A DNA stretch of 64,000 bases from [Leptolyngbya] sp. PCC 7376 (GCF_000316605.1 NC_019683.1:3456036-3520035), one strand, 5' to 3'; shown: positions 37,887 to 46,942, numbered from the stretch's first letter. Made by a program: numbers and translations. The notes: generated from the letters alone by a model not told the origin.

Positions 37887-38924
37887 GGGTATGTAAATTA
37901 ATTTGTGTAAGCGGTCAAAATCAACAAATGGTTAAGGAGACCGTGACCCATGAAAAAACAGAATCAAACCAGTAGAGGCGTATTCAAGGGCTAGAAGAGA
38001 AGATACTGGCTTTGTACAGTCGAGGTATGAGTACCAGAGATATTCAGGCACAAATGCAAGAACTGTATGGGGTGGAGATTTCAGCTGGGCTAGTGAGTGA
38101 AGTGACCTCGGCAGTGATGGAGGAAATCAAAGCATGGCAGCATCGTCCTCTGGAGGAGATATATCCGATATTGTGGCTGGATGGCATGAGAATAAAAATC
38201 AGAGAGGAAGGACGGGATACGAATCAGACTCTGTACCTAGCACTGGGAGTGAAGCAGTCCGGTCACAAGGAGGTCTTAGGAATGTGGCTATCCTCGGGAG
38301 GAGAGGGGGCAAAGTTTTGGTTATCAGTGCTGAATGAAATCCACCATCGGGGGGTCGAACATATCTGCATAGCTTGTGTGGATGGGTTGAAGGGATTTCC
38401 CGCTGCCATTGAAGCGGTGTTCCCAAAAACGAGAGTGCAATTATGTATCGTTCATCTGATACGAAATAGCCTGAAATTCGTTTCTTGGAAAGACCGTAAG
38501 TCCGTGGTGTCAGACCTCAAGCCTATTTACCAGGCCGCCACAGTTTCCGAGGCAGAATCCGCCTTAACTGCTTTTGCGGAGCGTTGGGACGGTATCTACC
38601 CCACTATTTCCCAAATATGGCTGAATCATTGGGAAAACATCATTCCATTATTTGATTATCCAGCTCCCATCCGCCGCATCATTTACACCACCAATGCCAT
38701 TGAGGCGGTCAATCGCTCTTTGGGCAAGGTGTTAAAAACCAAGAGCATGTTTCCTCATGCAGATGCTGCCCTGAAATTGCTGTATTTAGCCCTGAAGCAT
38801 TTGATGAAGAGATGGACGATACCAATACCCCATTGGAAAAGAGCTTTGAGCTATTTTGCCATTGATAATCCAGAGTATTTTCTTCACTAATTTTCTTTGC
38901 TTACACAAAATTCTTGACACTCCC
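37887..38924 (+). mobile_element. IS256-family-like element, internally deleted
   Basis: A 1038-bp element with imperfect 26-bp inverted ends (20 of 26 matching). Both start GGG and share TTTGTGTAAGC. It contains a transposase lacking its N-terminal part. Flanks GCTCCTAC and TGTTCCTG do not match, so no target duplication remains. It sits between two other gene fragments. Confidence 0.8.
38012..38890 (+). pseudogene. IS256 (mutator-type) transposase, N-terminally truncated
   Basis: 292 residues of an enzyme normally about 400 aa. The DDE regions remain: LWLDGMRIKIREEGRD, CVDGLKGFPAAIEAVFPKT followed by CIVHLIRNSLKFVSWKDRK, and YTTNAIEAVNRSLGKVLKTK. The ATG near 37950 (MKKQNQTSRGVFKG, then a stop) looks like the original start, now joined out of frame after loss of roughly 100 codons. 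Trans-mobilisation by an intact relative is possible but unproven. Confidence 0.82.
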
Positions 38925-38959
38925 TGTTCCTGTCCCCCAATGCTCATGGATTCATACCT

Positions 38960-39365
38960 CTATTCTGCAACGCCTAAACCAGAAACAATATTTTCATTTT
39001 TAGCTTCGACAATAGTTACTACTGGTTTTTCTAGATAGAGCTGTTCTCCTGAAGCACTAATAATGTAGTCACAAAAGCCAGCTAAACCCTTTTCTTTGTC
39101 AACACTAAAATCTATGCCAGAAAAAAGGCTGATTTTCTGATCAAGTTGATCTTTTATCTCAAGTAAAACATTAATGATAATGAGTTCAGAGCGAGCCTTT
39201 TCTGTATTGATTGATAAGGCTAAAGGGACATTGCGACCTAATTGTTTTTAAAAGATAGTCACTCGGAGTAATCGGTGGAATATCGGCAAATGATGATTGA
39301 GTTTCAATGATTTCTAAATCAAAGGCAGATTTTACTTTTTTTAGGGTGAAATCACTATATGACAT
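38960..39365 (-). pseudogene. Frameshifted, truncated cyanobacterial gene (PD-(D/E)XK nuclease-like hypothetical)
   Basis: From ATG 39365 the minus strand reads MSYSDFTLKKVKSAFDLEII and on to LLKTI. A one-base shift then continues with GRNVPLALSINTEKARSELI, GIDFSVDKEKGLAGFCDYII and PVVTIVEAKNENIVSGLGVA before a TAG. I remember this pattern from a cyanobacterial hypothetical family in which the D-x-n-EAK residues resemble a nuclease site. Full members continue past this point, so the copy has lost its C-terminus as well as its frame. The break lies beside the IS256-like element. Confidence 0.65.
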
Positions 39366-39476
39366 TGCCTTGAAAAGATTGCTTGCTATATCTATTCTGA
39401 TTGTAAGTTATTTGAGGTTGGATATTGTACTAGAGACGATCGCCTAAACAAAAGCTCTCTAAGCATGTTTGACTTT

Positions 39477-40028
39477 TCAGGATTCAGAAATAGTTGAATC
39501 TGTTTGAGAATGAACTTGTTTGACTCTTTCAAAATCGAGAAACTGACCTCGCGTATTTTTTGCGCAGTATTTTTTCCAAATCTTGTCAGAAATTTGCGGT
39601 GCTTCGTCGGTAACGCTTGACCATTCGAGACGCACTTTTTCAATAAAGTCTGTGAATTCTTCGTCCTTAGTTAAGACGATCATTTTCTCTTCAATCTCTT
39701 TTTTGATCGCTGATAACTTTGTTGCTGCCGCTAAATGTTTTTCGGAAAGGGCATCGTAATTTAAAAAGGTTTGGAGGGAGGCGATCGCCGCCGTGAGCAT
39801 ACTCGTAGAACCGAGAATAATTTTAATTAGAGCCGGCGTTTCAGCATCATTGAGCGTCGCAAAAACCGTAGTGCCAACCACCGCAGAGAGAACTACGACA
39901 GGCACACCCAAATATAAATGTTGACGGCGATAGGACAATGCTTGCCGATAATGGCCTGATTGTGCCGCTCGAATGCGGACATACCATTTCCGCAATAACT
40001 CTAATTTCTGTAAGGTGCGATCGCCCAT
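39477..40028 (-). CDS. SLATT-type two-transmembrane protein
   Basis: A 183-aa protein. An N-terminal amphipathic region (ELLRKWYVRIRAAQSGHYRQ) precedes two membrane helices (LGVPVVVLSAVVGTTVFATL; IKIILGSTSMLTAAIASLQT), then the conserved FLNYDALSEKHLAAATKLSA helix and a charged C-terminal domain. This matches the SLATT architecture, a presumed pore-forming effector module of bacterial conflict systems. No nucleotide cyclase, SLOG, TIR or kinase partner is next to it; the neighbours are IS debris and a GGDEF protein. An orphan effector or a housekeeping relative are both possible. Confidence 0.72.
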   Translation of the reverse strand: MGDRTLQKLELLRKWYVRIRAAQSGHYRQALSYRRQHLYLGVPVVVLSAVVGTTVFATLNDAETPALIKIILGSTSMLTAAIASLQTFLNYDALSEKHLAAATKLSAIKKEIEEKMIVLTKDEEFTDFIEKVRLEWSSVTDEAPQISDKIWKKYCAKNTRGQFLDFERVKQVHSQTDSTISES

Positions 40029-40295
40029 TTATTCCCACCAAAAATCACCTAATTTCCCAGGGAAAATAGCCCTAGTAATCACAGCATACTGGCTACAAGA
40101 GAGGACATCGATAACTTAAAACAAATTGTGAAAACATTCCCTAAGCATACGGATTGTTAGCCAAAATAGTCGTAGAAGGCAGCATCAACTCGGTCAAAAC
40201 ACCCATCAAATCTTGAGTTATGACGATAGACGAGATAAACAGAATGACCGCTACTGAGTACAACTACCCTTTAGATTTTCGGCACCTCATTATTC

Positions 40296-41753
40296 ATGAA
40301 AGATAAAGAACAGACCATGATTCAGGCATTTATCGATTCATTTGACTGGGGGGTGCTGATTAGCCTCGATAGTCAGGGTCAGATGCTCATGAATAATTCG
40401 TTTGTCGAGATATTTCGTATTCCTGATGAGGTGCGGTACGGAATGTCCTACGAAAGTCAGATTAGCTATATCGGTAGTCTGATGCGTGATGAAGGGACGT
40501 TTATTCATGAAGTTCATATCACTGAAACCCAACCCCTAATCGAAACCCAAGAGCTCCTACACACTATTGATGGGCGTAGTTTTGAACTGATTAGTAAACC
40601 TGTCCGCCTTGATCAGTTAGTGTTGGGGCGAATTTGGAATTTTCAATGTTTTGCAGCGCCTCAGTTTGATCACCAAGGCGTAGCATTCGTCGCAAAAAGA
40701 CGACAAGAACTTTTGGCAATGCTGGTGTCGCAAACCATTCAGAAGCGATCGCCGAAAGAAATTTTACGCAATGTCGTTAATCAACTGGGCCAAGTCTTTG
40801 CGGTCGAACGAGCTATTGTTTATCAGCTCGATGGCAAAGCGCCAGAGGGAATGCGGTTCGAGTGGTCAGTGAATTCCCATATCGGTAACTTCAAAGATTA
40901 TTATCTTTACTTTCAAAATAACCCGTGGGTTTGGAGCTTCTATAGCCAAGTCCAGTGCAACCATGTCGGAGCAGTGACCGAAGACCCAGCTCGCAAAATT
41001 AGAGCGCTCTTACATGAACTAGATGTTAAAACCTGCCTAAGTTTTCCAATTATTGTGGAAGATCATCTCTGGGGCGTACTGCTACTCCACAGTTGTTATC
41101 AACAAAAGGAATGGTTGGCGGAAGAGATTGAGTTTTTAGAGGTCCTGACCAATCAATTGGCGATCGCCATCCATCAGTACGAACTTGAACAACAGCTTGC
41201 GACAAGTCAACAGCAAATTGCGGCAACCAATACTACCGATGAATTGACTCTCATTCCCAATGCTCGTCGATTTGAGCAAGTGCTTGAAAAGGAATGGCAA
41301 CGACTTGCCCGTGAGGATTTGCCCCTAACAGTTCTCTGCTGCAAGATCGATCATTTTGACTTGTATCACGATACCTATGGTGAAGAATTAGCTCGCCAAT
41401 GTTTACAGCAAGTTTCTTGGGCGATCGCCTTAGTTTGCCAACGCCCTGCTGATTTAGTTGCCCGTTGTAGTGCGGAAGAATTTGGCGTGATTTTGCCGAA
41501 TACGGATCTTGATGGCGCTTTATTCCTCGCTGATCAGATCCTTTCTAGCATTCCAAAATTAGGGATTGACCATCTCCAATCCCCCATCGATAAGCATGTG
41601 ACAGTGAGCATCGGCATTAACTCGATTGTGCCGACCCTCGCAATTTTGCCATCAGACTTGATGACTTCCACCCAACAAGCTCTAGAAGAGGCGATCGCCA
41701 CTGGCGGTAATCGCATTAGCTTAGGTGAAATGTTGTCCGTCGCGGATCGCTAA
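40296..41753 (+). CDS. PAS-GAF protein with degenerate GGDEF domain
   Basis: A 485-aa soluble protein. The N-terminal PAS-like part (LDSQGQMLMNNSFVEIFRIP) is followed by GAF at about 135-300 (FAVERAIVYQLDG, LSFPIIVEDHLWGVLLLHSC) without the bilin Cys-His. The GGDEF-like domain begins at DELTLIPNARRFEQVLEKEW. The active-site loop reads SAEEF (residues 392-396) in place of GGDEF/GGEEF, so both catalytic-loop glycines are replaced. It may therefore be inactive as a cyclase and act as a sensor or GTP/c-di-GMP-binding regulator. Confidence 0.85.
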   Translation: MKDKEQTMIQAFIDSFDWGVLISLDSQGQMLMNNSFVEIFRIPDEVRYGMSYESQISYIGSLMRDEGTFIHEVHITETQPLIETQELLHTIDGRSFELISKPVRLDQLVLGRIWNFQCFAAPQFDHQGVAFVAKRRQELLAMLVSQTIQKRSPKEILRNVVNQLGQVFAVERAIVYQLDGKAPEGMRFEWSVNSHIGNFKDYYLYFQNNPWVWSFYSQVQCNHVGAVTEDPARKIRALLHELDVKTCLSFPIIVEDHLWGVLLLHSCYQQKEWLAEEIEFLEVLTNQLAIAIHQYELEQQLATSQQQIAATNTTDELTLIPNARRFEQVLEKEWQRLAREDLPLTVLCCKIDHFDLYHDTYGEELARQCLQQVSWAIALVCQRPADLVARCSAEEFGVILPNTDLDGALFLADQILSSIPKLGIDHLQSPIDKHVTVSIGINSIVPTLAILPSDLMTSTQQALEEAIATGGNRISLGEMLSVADR

Positions 41754-41764
41754 TCTCCAACCAA

Positions 41765-42022
41765 TTATTCTTCATTCACATCTTTGCTTTGACTCGGATC
41801 TTGCGCAGAGAGAGACCAATGATATTCGTAGGGAATACGGAGCTGATCACAAGTTCGTTCTAACTGTTTCTGCTGCGAAAAAGCCTTGCGTAACGTGAGA
41901 ATGAGGCTTTGTACTTGCTCTTGAGTCATTTTGTTTTGATAGGCTTCCCGTTGGGTTTTGCGTTCTAAAAGTTGCAAAATCGTTTCATAGTGAACATGGG
42001 AAGGTAAGGGAATTGATTTCAT
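41765..42022 (-). CDS. Small cyanobacterial conserved protein (DUF5340-like)
   Basis: An 85-aa protein with MKSIPLPSHVHYETILQLLE, a central helix (MTQEQVQSLILTLRKAFSQQ) and QLRIPYEYHWSLS. From memory this is the pattern of DUF5340, a small cyanobacterial family without known function. It converges on the GGDEF-like gene, with 11 bp between the stops. Confidence 0.68.
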   Translation of the reverse strand: MKSIPLPSHVHYETILQLLERKTQREAYQNKMTQEQVQSLILTLRKAFSQQKQLERTCDQLRIPYEYHWSLSAQDPSQSKDVNEE

Positions 42023-42167
42023 TGGAGCAAGTTAATTTTGTCTGAAGGACTTTCAAACAATGGCTCTGGCGCAATCAAGTTTATGTGCCGATAAAACCAC
42101 TGGAGTAACAGAGTTTAGCCCAAATCTAAACAGGCCCCAAATCAACAAGAATTTTTCTAGCGATTTA

Positions 42168-43175
42168 TCACTGTTCCGCAATATCTTCCGCTACTTCATG
42201 TCCTTCAAGACTTGGCTGCATTTGTGGCGATCGCCACCCTAAAAAAGCAAATGGTAACAGTTCGCTAATGGTACTCACTAAACGCAAAATCGCCACAATA
42301 ATTAGTAGATTTCCTTCGGCGACTCCTGTCTGCCCAATTGTTTCTAACAGGATAATTGCAACCGTTTCAAAGACGCCAATGCCTCCTGGCGCTCCCGGCA
42401 CAATAAAGCCAGCCAGCCATGCACCACTATAAATTCCCAACAATGCCGGAATTTGAGCTATCTCTAACGGGGCGATCGCCTGCCATATTAAGAGAAAACC
42501 AACCCCTCGCAGCAAGACATAGCCTATTTCACCAAGAAGTGGTTGCCACGGATAAACCTTGAGAAAAACTGGCGCATGATCCTTTGTTTTTCCCTTAGAA
42601 ACTTTTTGAATTACCGGATTAAAAAACTTGGGATGAATGCCTGTCAACACAGCCATTAAACCGAGAGGAATGAGCCATTTTAAAGCTGGCATTGCCGCAA
42701 TTTCTGCCAGATTGACTCCTAGCCCCAATATGGCGATCATGACCGCCCCTGCCGCTAGAAGAAGCGGTTCGAGTAGCACTGATAAACTCGCTACTCCCCA
42801 AGAACTTCCTGACTCGACAACCTTTGTCATTCGTCCATAGAAATGCCAAACATTGCCCGGTAAATACTTCGCTAAATTTGTCCTCACATAAATACGAGTC
42901 GCTGCTAATAGCGGAATATCTACGTGAAACAATTTAAGAATGCCGCCCCACACCACTGCTGACCAAATATGGGCAATCGTCGTAATGGCGATCGCAATGC
43001 CGATTAAACCCCAATCATCTAGTCCTAATCGTATTTTTGAGACCTCTTGCCAATGACTCCGCAAGGCGGCCAACAAAAAAAAGAGCGTTAGCCCAATAAT
43101 TAACCAACGCAAATAAGGTTTGATTTTTTTGAGTAAATCTTTCAACGTTTCTGAAACTTGCCTAACGAACAACAC
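42168..43175 (-). CDS. Lysylphosphatidylglycerol synthase-type transmembrane protein (UPF0104)
   Basis: A 335-aa integral membrane protein with about eight spans. It starts with a cytosolic basic helix (VSETLKDLLKKIKPYLRWLI), and typical UPF0104 signatures follow: RTNLAKYLPGNVWHFYGRMT, a central VLLEPLLLAAGAVMIAIL and the conserved VPGAPGGIGVFETVAIILL. This fold is the flippase-like part of MprF; here it stands alone without the synthase domain, so the substrate is unknown. It lies 26 bp downstream of pth on the same strand, a likely co-transcript. Confidence 0.88.
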   Translation of the reverse strand: MLFVRQVSETLKDLLKKIKPYLRWLIIGLTLFFLLAALRSHWQEVSKIRLGLDDWGLIGIAIAITTIAHIWSAVVWGGILKLFHVDIPLLAATRIYVRTNLAKYLPGNVWHFYGRMTKVVESGSSWGVASLSVLLEPLLLAAGAVMIAILGLGVNLAEIAAMPALKWLIPLGLMAVLTGIHPKFFNPVIQKVSKGKTKDHAPVFLKVYPWQPLLGEIGYVLLRGVGFLLIWQAIAPLEIAQIPALLGIYSGAWLAGFIVPGAPGGIGVFETVAIILLETIGQTGVAEGNLLIIVAILRLVSTISELLPFAFLGWRSPQMQPSLEGHEVAEDIAEQ

Positions 43176-43201
43176 ACTAAAAGCTTTACATCGAAGACTC
43201 T

Positions 43202-43813
43202 TTACGATTCAACGCTGCGCCCATTGTAAAGGCTCATGGCTTTCTCAACCCCTTCCTTGAGACTCATCGAGAGCGCATCTTCAGAGAGGGTTAAAACTTT
43301 CTTGAGGACAGGCTGTTCGTTCGGTGCAAATTTACCCAGTACATGGGAAATCGTTTGGCGATCGCCCTGCACCCTTGCTTTCCCAATCCCAATTCGTAAT
43401 CGCGGAAAATCCTTTGTGCCAAGGTGAGAAATAATCGACTTAATACCGTTATGACCGCCTGCAGAACCCGTTAATCTCAAACGTAAACGACCCAAGGGCA
43501 AATCCATATCATCATAGACAACCAACACAGACTCCGGCGGAATCTTATACCAATCAATAACTGCCCGTAGCGATTGTCCAGAGCGGTTCATATAGGTTGT
43601 CGGCTTCAGTAGACCGAGCTTTTTGCCATTGCGGCGTGCTTCTGCCCAATATCCGCGAAACTTTTTATTTTCTTGCAAAGAAACACCCCAGTCACTTGCG
43701 AGACGATCAACAAACTCAAAACCGATATTGTGGCGAGTGCGATCATACTTTGGCTCAGGATTCCCTAAACCCACAATCAACTGAGGAATGATTAAAGATG
43801 TGGTTTGACCCAT
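43202..43813 (-). CDS. pth: Peptidyl-tRNA hydrolase
   Basis: A 203-aa enzyme that releases peptides from dropped-off peptidyl-tRNA. The catalytic Asn and His are in IVGLGNPEPKYDRTRHNIGF, with the conserved Asp in VLVVYDDMDLPLGRLRLR and GSAGGHNGIKSIISHLGT following. It is full length and 18 bp from the gene upstream, suggesting a three-gene unit (43832-44065, pth, membrane protein). Confidence 0.97.
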   Translation of the reverse strand: MGQTTSLIIPQLIVGLGNPEPKYDRTRHNIGFEFVDRLASDWGVSLQENKKFRGYWAEARRNGKKLGLLKPTTYMNRSGQSLRAVIDWYKIPPESVLVVYDDMDLPLGRLRLRLTGSAGGHNGIKSIISHLGTKDFPRLRIGIGKARVQGDRQTISHVLGKFAPNEQPVLKKVLTLSEDALSMSLKEGVEKAMSLYNGRSVES

Positions 43814-43831
43814 GAAAAATTCGACAAAAAC

Positions 43832-44065
43832 TTAGTAAGACTTTGATTGCTCAAATAGCGTCTCTAAGTATACTCTGGCGCAAGAACGATAGCCTTCCGC
43901 CTCTTGGGGTGTATTCCCCTCGCCGAGCTGCAATAGAAATTGAGACAATGCTGCTGCAAAAACACGATCTTGATCCCAGCTGGTGTGGGTTTCGAGATAG
44001 ACCTGCAGTGACTCGTGAAGTACCTCAGGAATCTCTGCCAAAATGCTCACGGTGGTTGTATTCAT
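43832..44065 (-). CDS. DUF2811 family protein
   Basis: About 77 aa from the Met of MNTTTVSILAEIPEVLHESL; an upstream Met seven codons earlier is less likely. The conserved segments SWDQDRVFAAALSQFLLQLG and ARVYLETLF match DUF2811 as I remember it, a short cyanobacterial family of unknown function. It is first in a tight minus-strand unit with pth. Confidence 0.75.
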   Translation of the reverse strand: MNTTTVSILAEIPEVLHESLQVYLETHTSWDQDRVFAAALSQFLLQLGEGNTPQEAEGYRSCARVYLETLFEQSKSY

Positions 44066-44336
44066 GATTACCTTATGCCTTGCCAACTCTATTCAATGAA
44101 GGGGTAAAAATATGCCGTGCCAGAAAAAATTCGCTTTGATATTTTCGGTTATTACGGGGTTATAAGTTACTTAATTTTTTTTCCTTGCCGCCCTATTGTG
44201 AGCCAAGTAGGGGTGGGTTTGTCAATATTGCGAAATGTAACGAGCCTTTTGTGATCAGACTGTTATCAACGAGATATTAGGTGTTTCAGCGTCATTTTGT
44301 TTACATTACACAAATAATTCGTTTGTAATCCTGGTG

Positions 44337-44460
44337 TGTGGATAGAAAAAGATCGAATTCCCCAAGGATCATCTCAAGTTAAAGAAACACGTTTAAAGTT
44401 GTGGAAAACTTTGGGAAAACTGTGGAAAATCTCAAAGCGGTTTGGGGAAACTGTGGGGAA
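44337..44460 (+). promoter_or_regulatory. Cluster of DnaA-box-like motifs (candidate replication origin or DnaA-regulated promoter)
   Basis: In the 440-509 bp gap between divergent genes, three close matches to the cyanobacterial DnaA box (TTTTCCACA, reverse TGTGGAAAA) occur in one orientation: TGTGGATAG at 44337, TGTGGAAAA at 44400 and at 44421. Degenerate copies (TTGGGAAAA 44412, TGTGGGGAA 44452) lie between and after at about 10-bp steps. AT-rich DNA flanks them (44160-44190 and 44470-44520). No dnaA or dnaN gene is in the window. Confidence 0.45.
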
Positions 44461-44574
44461 TGGTTGGGGGATTTTTTTGAGAAAAATAAGAATTGCAAAT
44501 TTCTTGAAAAACCATGAATTTCTAGGGTGGATCTGTTTAAATTAAAGTCCCAGTTTCCTGACCTTTCCATTCTT

Positions 44575-45666
44575 ATGCAACAGCTCACATCTCAGCAATC
44601 AGTGATCGCCGTTTCAGGTTCTTCGGATGTGCGGGTCTGTGGCATCAATAAAAATCATTGGTATGTAGCCGCACTCAGCCGTGAGGTGATAGATCAGCCT
44701 TTCGGGTTGACACTTTGGAAGGAAAAATTTGTCTTATTTCGCGATCGCCAAGGCTCTGTTCATGCCCTCGAAGATCGGTGTCCCCACCGACAGGTGAAGC
44801 TCAGTTCTGGTCAAGTGGTGGGCGATCGCCTCGAATGTGCATACCATGGCTGGCAATTTGATGCAGAAGGAACTTGCGCCCATGTGCCCTACCTCGCTGA
44901 AAATCAACGTCGTCCAAACTGCAAAATTCGTTCATTACCCGTACGGGAACAGGATGGCTTTATTTGGGTATTCCCTGGTGATCTAGAAACTCTAGAAGAG
45001 CAAAAGATTGAGCCTTTTTCCTTACCAGAATGGGCTCATCTAAATTATATTGTGACCGTTTCAGTGATTGACTGCGAAGGGCATTTTTCCTACCTCATCG
45101 AAAATTTGATGGATATGTACCACGGTCATCTCCACAATGATTATCAAGCCTGGGCCTCTGCAAAATTAGAGGGTTTGGAGTCGTCTGAGATGCGAGTTGA
45201 TGCTCATTATGAAGCGCAGAGTTATTACAAAATCGATAAAATTTGGTCAATTTCCCAGCTTTTTTTCCCAGCGTTGCGTAAGCTCCACCCTGAGCCACTA
45301 GATGTGAGCTATGTCTACCCAAATTGGGACGCAACTTTAGGAAAAGATTTTAAAATTACTTGCTTGTTTTGCCCGACCAATGAAACTCACACAAAGGCTT
45401 ATTTAATCCACTTCACCTCACTCAATGCGTTCTGGCGATTACATAAATTACCAATTAAGTTCCGTCGCTTCGTCAAAGATTCTTTGTTTGGTGCCGCTCA
45501 AAAATTACTAGATGGTTTAGTGGTACAGGATGTGGAAATGATTGAACAAGAGCAACAGGCTTATCTCGCCAACCCTAAACGCCGGAATGTTGAACTCAAC
45601 CGCACCATCGTCGCAGTCCAAAAACTGATTAAACAACAGGCGATCGCCGATCAAAATCAACATTAA
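44575..45666 (+). CDS. Rieske [2Fe-2S] non-heme iron oxygenase
   Basis: About 363 aa from ATG 44575; a GTG at 44527 would add 16 residues. The Rieske motif is CPHR followed by CAYHGWQFD (about residues 73-95), binding the [2Fe-2S] cluster with two Cys and two His. The mononuclear iron site is visible as ENLMDMYHGHLHND with conserved Asp and His residues. This is the layout of oxygenases such as pheophorbide a and chlorophyllide oxygenases, which act on tetrapyrroles, but also of aromatic-ring hydroxylases; the substrate is not assigned. A C-terminal extension (to QNQH) is helical. It diverges from the minus-strand unit across the DnaA-box-like region. Confidence 0.88.
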   Translation: MQQLTSQQSVIAVSGSSDVRVCGINKNHWYVAALSREVIDQPFGLTLWKEKFVLFRDRQGSVHALEDRCPHRQVKLSSGQVVGDRLECAYHGWQFDAEGTCAHVPYLAENQRRPNCKIRSLPVREQDGFIWVFPGDLETLEEQKIEPFSLPEWAHLNYIVTVSVIDCEGHFSYLIENLMDMYHGHLHNDYQAWASAKLEGLESSEMRVDAHYEAQSYYKIDKIWSISQLFFPALRKLHPEPLDVSYVYPNWDATLGKDFKITCLFCPTNETHTKAYLIHFTSLNAFWRLHKLPIKFRRFVKDSLFGAAQKLLDGLVVQDVEMIEQEQQAYLANPKRRNVELNRTIVAVQKLIKQQAIADQNQH

Positions 45667-45806
45667 TCTCTACAATCTGCAAAGTAGTTTTGATGCTGTG
45701 ACTTTTGTCAATTACCCTGTAACAATTCTTGCGGAATTATTCTGACCAATCACCATAATGAGTATTAATTACTATTTAAGTTGACTGCTTTGTGCAAGGA
45801 GTTACT

Positions 45807-46007
45807 GTGAAACAGGTTGGACAGATGACATGGAGCCCGACTGGTGGGTCGTCAGTCGGAGTACTGTATTTGCGGATGAGCGCCGTTGATCCATGGAAGC
45901 CCTACACCGAATTTCCCAATCACAATAAACCGGACCTACCTTCAAGCTCTGATGGCTATGCGACCTTCTTATCTCTAATCCAGAAGAAGTGGGAATACAT
46001 TCGTTAA
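45807..46007 (+). CDS. Small protein of unknown function
   Basis: About 66 aa from GTG 45807, chosen because AAGGAG (45796-45801) precedes it at 5 bp. The sequence begins VKQVGQMTWSPTGGSSVGVL and has a Trp/Pro-rich core (DPWKPYTEFPNHNKPDLP). It has no membrane segment or cysteine. No family is recognised; the good ribosome-binding site supports it being a gene. Confidence 0.55.
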   Translation: MKQVGQMTWSPTGGSSVGVLYLRMSAVDPWKPYTEFPNHNKPDLPSSSDGYATFLSLIQKKWEYIR

Positions 46008-46257
46008 TGCTATGGCTAGATAGTTTTTAGGTCAGGCTCGAAATAATATGCTGACCTCCTCTTCTTTGATTGAGGTTGGCTTGGCTCTATTCAACAGGCG
46101 ATCGCCGCAGTCTATTCAAGAAAATCAATATCTAAGATTTGTATTTGAACAAATCTAGTATTTGAGTTGTGATCAAACATTAATAAATGTAACAATAGAG
46201 CTAGAGTATCTTGACAAACTCTGGAATCAATAAAACTGCAAGAGTATTTACAGAATA

Positions 46258-46788
46258 ATGACGCTTTGCTCCGTTTCTCCCTCAGTTGTCGCAGAATTTT
46301 TTCATCGTTCAGCCGGCCAATGGCATTCTCAGCGCCGCTACTACACCCTCAATTCCAGTAATGACCCTGTACTCGAAGCCGATTCTCAACTCGAAATTTT
46401 CTTCCTGGAAGGCGATCGCCCAGAACTCAAATCATTAGCGAAAATACACTGCCTCGCTCCGTCTTTTTCTTTCACCTGCGGCGCCAAAGTAGTTTGGCAA
46501 AGTACCTACACAAACGTTGAACGCAAACCTCTCATCGGCACAACCTTGTTCGGTATCCGTGATAATAAAATGTATCGAGACCGCGGTTTCTCCACCGCCA
46601 AACCGATTATCGCTACATTTGATATTCCTAGCTCAGAAATCCTGCACCTCTCTACAGCCTATGACGGCTCGAAATTTGAAGAGGAAATCAAATTTGTCGG
46701 ACAGCACCATCGCACTCGCCAAACGATTATTTCAAAAGCTGGTCAAGAAGTAATGGTGGGTCAGTATTTAGAAAAGCGTTTGTCATAA
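46258..46788 (+). CDS. CpcS/CpeS-family phycobiliprotein lyase
   Basis: A 176-aa lipocalin-fold protein of the family that attaches phycocyanobilin or phycoerythrobilin to Cys84-type sites on phycobiliproteins. The diagnostic N-terminus is EFFHRSAGQWHSQRRYYTLN. Later matching blocks are TNVERKPLIGTTLFG, MYRDRGFSTAKPIIATFDI and IKFVGQHHRTRQTIIS. It could be CpcS, CpcU or CpcV; family subtype and bilin cannot be fixed here. No phycobilisome gene is adjacent. Confidence 0.88.
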   Translation: MTLCSVSPSVVAEFFHRSAGQWHSQRRYYTLNSSNDPVLEADSQLEIFFLEGDRPELKSLAKIHCLAPSFSFTCGAKVVWQSTYTNVERKPLIGTTLFGIRDNKMYRDRGFSTAKPIIATFDIPSSEILHLSTAYDGSKFEEEIKFVGQHHRTRQTIISKAGQEVMVGQYLEKRLS

Positions 46789-46942
46789 TCATTCTTAAAT
46801 CAACGTTAATGTAACGAAATCTTAAGATTCGATATGCGATAATTAAGGGGTTTATCTGTGGAAAACGGCGTTAAAGTAGCTGTAATGATGATCATAAAAA
46901 TCATACTGTTCTGCTGCAGACCTTGCACGTTATACCTAACCG

